This document shows positions 60,273-64,000 of a stretch of DNA of 64,000 bases, in pieces. The DNA lies in the NCBI GenBank assembly GCA_020466095.1, contig CM035806.1:12514724-12578723 (forward strand), read 5' to 3'. Position 1 is the stretch's first letter; the number at the start of each line of letters is the position of its first letter. A model generated the notes under the pieces. It was given only the letters and a program-made list of their open reading frames with translations. It ran no database searches and had not been told where the DNA came from. Made by a program: the position numbers and the translations under genes. The DNA comes from Chlorops oryzae. Lineage: Eukaryota; Arthropoda; Insecta; Diptera; Chloropidae.

Positions 60273-61130
60273 TATACCAATCACAGAAATTAATTTGAAA
60301 TCCCTCGATTCTTATAGCAAATGACTTAAATCGTTGTGGCCTATACTCAGTATATGCAGTTAATTCTTACACATTAAAGGCTAGCAAGTAAATTAGCTAT
60401 AATTCGCAGAAAGTGTGACAGAGACAACTATGTTAGATTCGATCTTCTTAAATACTTATCTGAAAATGTGTCAAAAATTCGACACTTAAGAAATCAAAGC
60501 TCAAATTTTCTCTGAACAATGGGCTGCAATACGGCAGTTTTCGGGTTTACTTTGCAAAAACAATTGACATTTTCATATATTTTGCGAAGTAAAGCTAAAA
60601 AGTCGGATGCAACCCTGGGCACTCAATACTATTCGATTACTTGGAAGCTTAATTAAAGCGAATGTGAAAAATTTGCTTCGCAGTAATTTCCCAGTAAAAA
60701 TTGCATGAAGCCCGGAAATTTGTGGAGTAATGCATTGCTCCAAAAGGAGTCATCTTTGGACGACCCTATTTTTTTTTGGGGGGGCTTGTGGGATTTCTCT
60801 TTGCATGTGTTTCATATGTATGGGCTCTCCACTTACGCATTGTTTGAATATATGCCATTAATGTGAATTCAAAGTTAAGTACAATTAATCGTTTTTAAAC
60901 ATAGCAGTAGAGAAGAAAGAAAGAAACGAAATTGAAAGATATGTAGAATTTCAATCGAATAACTTTTTTCAATCATCCAAGTCGAATAATCGTATAAAAA
61001 GTCACACATAGTTTTTCGTTGACCATGTTAAAGTGGCGCTGCATGTGAACGCCTTCTTTTGACAATTTTTTCGGCGAATTCTTCAATGGAAAAGGAGTGA
61101 GTAAACCTTTTTCTAATTATTTATCGTATT

Positions 61131-61670
61131 TTTATACCCGACACACTCTGTGTCGAGGGTATATTGCGTTTGTGTGGTTGTGTGTAACACCCAGAATCAG
61201 TCGAGATAGACCATACAAAATGTATATAGAAATGATCAGCGTCACCAGGAGATTCGATTTGGACATGTCCGTCTGTCTGTATACAGTTATCTTATCGAAG
61301 GAGTTGAGCTCACGGGGACATGAGTTAGAACAAGTTCGAGAGTGGACCCGATCGGACCATTTTTAGGGGTACCTCCAGTACTACGGTTTGCCACAAAAAT
61401 CCCAAAACTGCCTCAAAATCGGACTTTTTCGAAATATTTCAATGAAACTTAGAATCTGCGCGTATATTTAAGCCTCCGATTAGAATTCCGAAAAATTGGA
61501 AAAGTGGGCGTGGCAAACGGGCGGTTTTCATAAAGAAATTTAACAAAAGTCGGTATATGGGGCCCCTTATGGCCTTAAATAACTCTTGATATGAAAAACT
61601 ATTTGAACATGTGTGTCTGTGTCGGGTATTTTATTGTCAGGCTCGCCTGACTATAACACCCTTACTTGTT
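61131..61670 (+). mobile_element. INE-1/DINE-1-like Helentron, copy 3 (best preserved)
   Basis: TATACCCGACACACTCTGTG start, GGACATGTCCGTCTGTCTG tract, GTGGGCGTGGCAAACGGGCG, terminal hairpin GTCAGGCTCGCCTGAC and end CTATAACACCCTTACTTGTT. Flanked by a 16-bp direct repeat TTCTAATTATTTATCG at 61111-61126 and 61669-61684. Confidence 0.8.
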
Positions 61671-61689
61671 CTAATTATTTATCGTTTTT

Positions 61690-62900
61690 TTGAAAGTAAA
61701 TTTGTATATTCCTTATTTTTTATTATTAAATATACATATGTGAGAATGGCAATTTTCATATTTGTATGTATATGGGCATTTCCATGGACGTGTCACTTAA
61801 TTGAGTAGGTACTTTTAAGTCCCGAATTCATGAATGCGGTAGAGAGTGCTTTTGTTTCGAAATAAATTCGGACTTTAATATTTATCAAAATGCATTCAGA
61901 AATACATACATATTGTATATACATATATTTTTCATTCAATTCCAAAATGTTCATATGTAAGTATGTATGTTTATGTAACTACACTGCAAAAAGTTGAAAT
62001 TTTCATAGCAACTATCAAGCAGTTTTTGCCTGCATATCAAATAAGGCGCTTCGTCTTCGTCTTCCACGATGATGAACAATGAATGCAATTGGTCACTTAG
62101 TGAGCCAAGTTGCTTAGGAATAGGTCAGTAGGGTTGACTTGCGTTTTAGACTTGTTATGGCGTGGGGTGTATGGGAAAGCTGATATGTATCATTTGAGTG
62201 GAGCCGAAGCCGTCTTTTAGGCGGTTATTGCGATTAGTTTGATTACAGCATCGCTTCGGTATTAACTTTCAAGTCATGGTGGAGATAAGTATTCCCAACA
62301 AATCATGGACCGTTGGATTTTGTGTTTTAAACGCGATGAACAACATATTTGAATTGTTAACTTTCGAGCACATTCCCATAACGTCCACACCCGAGCGAGG
62401 GCTTGTTTGTAAGCCATTACCTTGCTACAGATGAGTTCTACCCCCCCAGTGATCAATCTGTGGAACTTTCTTCTTTTCGGGAGAAGAATCACGGTGTCGT
62501 ATGCGAATATTTCGATCATGTTTTCTACAGATACAATGTGCATGTCTGCCGTCTATATCCCCCAATTGTTCAGAGATTTGAACGCGCTAGATCATGTTTT
62601 GTTCCAAAGAAAGACAAAATCAACAGGACAGGTAGGACGCAACAATATCCGATATCTGCTTCGTGAAATGCCACCAAATAATATATAAAAATTCCTTGTG
62701 CCAGACTCTATCAAGACTTTAGATGGATACATCGAAGAAGACTCCCGGGAAGCTCATGAAAATGTATAAAAAAAAAATTTAACAATTTTGCAAGGTTTTC
62801 GCCACGAGAGGCACCAAACGGCGGAGTTTTAAGGGTCTGGACACTTGTTTTCTTGTATCATGGGTCCGGACAAAAATTTGAAAGAAACACGATGATTTCC
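61690..62900. other. No supported gene
   Basis: Overlapping short ORFs on both strands at 62274-62688 in a less AT-rich block. None has a domain I recognise and no splice frame was found. Possibly a decayed transposon fragment. Confidence 0.35.
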
Positions 62901-62915
62901 TAATTCTTGAACTTC

Positions 62916-63466
62916 CCAGCGGGAAATTATCTCCTGCATGACAATGTCATCAGTGATGTCATAGATGACATATAGGTGACATTATCATGTGTGACATCTT
63001 GGAGGACATGTCATCGTGGAGGGATGCTGTTCATTTGCTTGACTCTCATTGGCTACTGAAATTTAAATAAGGTTTTAGTGTCAGTTCAGCGTTAGCATGA
63101 AGTGGCGTAGATGATGAGTACTCGACTCAGAATCCGAAGATCGCGGGTTCGATCCCTGACTGAGGCGTACAAAAATTGCTAAAAATAGATTTTTAAAAAT
63201 TGGAATTGATATCCAAAGAAAGGCCAAAGAAGAGAAGTTATCAAAACTGGTTTCTATAAATTTACATTTAGAGAGAAAAGAGCCAATGTGCTGCTCTCAA
63301 ATGCTTTTTGTCGCCATCGCACCCCCTAGCATGACAATGTCACCGCTGAAGTCCCTGTCAGCTCCTGTGTAAATGTCATACAAAGTGTCACCAGAAATAG
63401 CATGCATTCCGCCACCGAAGTCACTAGGACATCATCGGTGATGTCCGCGGGACATTTCCCGCTGGG
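62916..63466. mobile_element. TIR element carrying a tRNA-like module
   Basis: CCCAGCGGGAAAT at the left and ATTTCCCGCTGGG at the right. Inside both ends are many GATGTCA/TGACAT repeats. A tRNA-like module lies in the middle (63105-63170). Confidence 0.8.
63105..63170 (+). repeat. tRNA-like module 7
   Basis: AGTGGCGTAGATGATGAGT (A-box-like) and a perfect B-box CGGGTTCGATCCC at tRNA spacing, with partial T-stem pairing. No clean acceptor stem, so probably not a functional tRNA. Confidence 0.6.
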
Positions 63467-63503
63467 TTACGTTGATAAACACAGACACGGAGGTACATAC
63501 ATA

Positions 63504-64000
63504 CACTGAGCGAACGAAACCATGATTTTTTTTAAAAGGGCGCATTGTTATTCACAGTCCTTTTGATTTTTGAGCAGAACAAAAATTTCAAAAGAAAAAT
63601 GGTTGAGTCAACAACATTTTTGGTTGATTTGAAAGGAAATATGTTTAATTACATTTCTTTACGTTCGGTATAATTCTCATTTGTTTTATAAAATAGGTAA
63701 TATAAAATATGTATTCATCTTAGAACTTTTGAAGCATGGCGAAAGCAGATGAAGTCCATCCGATGGCTATTTTTGGGGTTATGTTCAGCAGAGGGCTCTG
63801 TGGCCTCTCTGCCTCCTCTTTTATAGGTATTTTAGAAAATTTTTTATATTGTAAAATTTATCTTGTCCGTGGTTAGTTCGACAATTTAAATTTAAATCCA
63901 TTTTTGAAAATTATCATGTCAATTCAACCTGAAATATGTTTGATTCAAAAGGAAAATCTTTATTTTTTCCAACAAGAAAAATTGTTAAAATTAAAAATAT
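63504..64000 (-). mobile_element. Non-autonomous TIR element, family A copy 3 (cut by window end)
   Basis: CACTGAGCGAACG at the left, then the reverse complement of the right part of 3907-4509. Left flank is a TACATACATA run. The far end is outside the window. Confidence 0.8.

Noticed and set aside
62274..62688. Overlapping ORFs on both strands suggesting a gene
   Set aside because: Three overlapping frames stay open over a short GC-richer block and none shows a recognisable motif.

Overview
This is an AT-rich stretch of nuclear DNA from an insect, most likely a higher fly (Brachycera). Its genes are split by GT-AG introns, the encoded proteins read as fly orthologues, and short recurring motifs such as ACATATGTATGTA are everywhere. 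There is no bacterial gene organisation. Species is not determinable from the sequence alone. A non-Drosophila fly with large, transposon-rich introns (tephritid-like) is my guess.

Five protein genes can be reconstructed exon by exon. (1) Minus strand, 52-1190: a secreted protein made largely of Asp-Arg-Tyr/Gly repeats. (2) Minus, 9449-12164: a chondroitin N-acetylgalactosaminyltransferase, 6 exons, 560 aa. (3) Plus, 17460-20036: ubiquitous-type synaptobrevin (Syb) with two alternative last exons. (4) Plus, 24667-27271: a small Bax-inhibitor-1/TMBIM family membrane protein, 5 exons, 233 aa. (5) Minus, 30004-41859: histidine decarboxylase (Hdc), 10 coding exons, 843 aa, with the PLP lysine and the serine typical of HDC rather than DOPA decarboxylase. 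I recall Syb, Hdc and a chondroitin GalNAc-transferase lying close together on Drosophila 2R (about 46E-F), so the block looks like conserved synteny. That is recollection, not a search result. From about 42 kb to 64 kb I find no convincing gene.

Most of the rest is transposon-derived. Short terminal-inverted-repeat (TIR) elements are very dense and often nested. Several show exact target-site duplications (TSDs): hAT-type elements with 8-bp TSDs at 7204, 10193, 14290, 27452, 42699, 54425 and 60154; TA-flanked mariner/pogo-type elements at 6684, 37862, 46904, 47848, 50406 and 59229; and a Harbinger-like family with 3-bp ATT duplications at 26298 and 36813. Three INE-1/DINE-1-like Helentron copies (7176, 13377, 61131) are also present. 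Hdc intron 7 carries a 3.1-kb foldback element with almost identical arms of about 1.27 kb. Between 43.6 and 51.3 kb, and again at 63.1 kb, tRNA-like modules sit inside or between palindromic elements, twice as clear inverted pairs sharing the same architecture.

The genes do not form an operon. Functionally, Hdc makes histamine (the fly photoreceptor and mechanosensory transmitter), Syb is a vesicle SNARE, the GalNAc-transferase acts in the Golgi on chondroitin chains, and the TMBIM protein is probably an ER/Golgi membrane protein.
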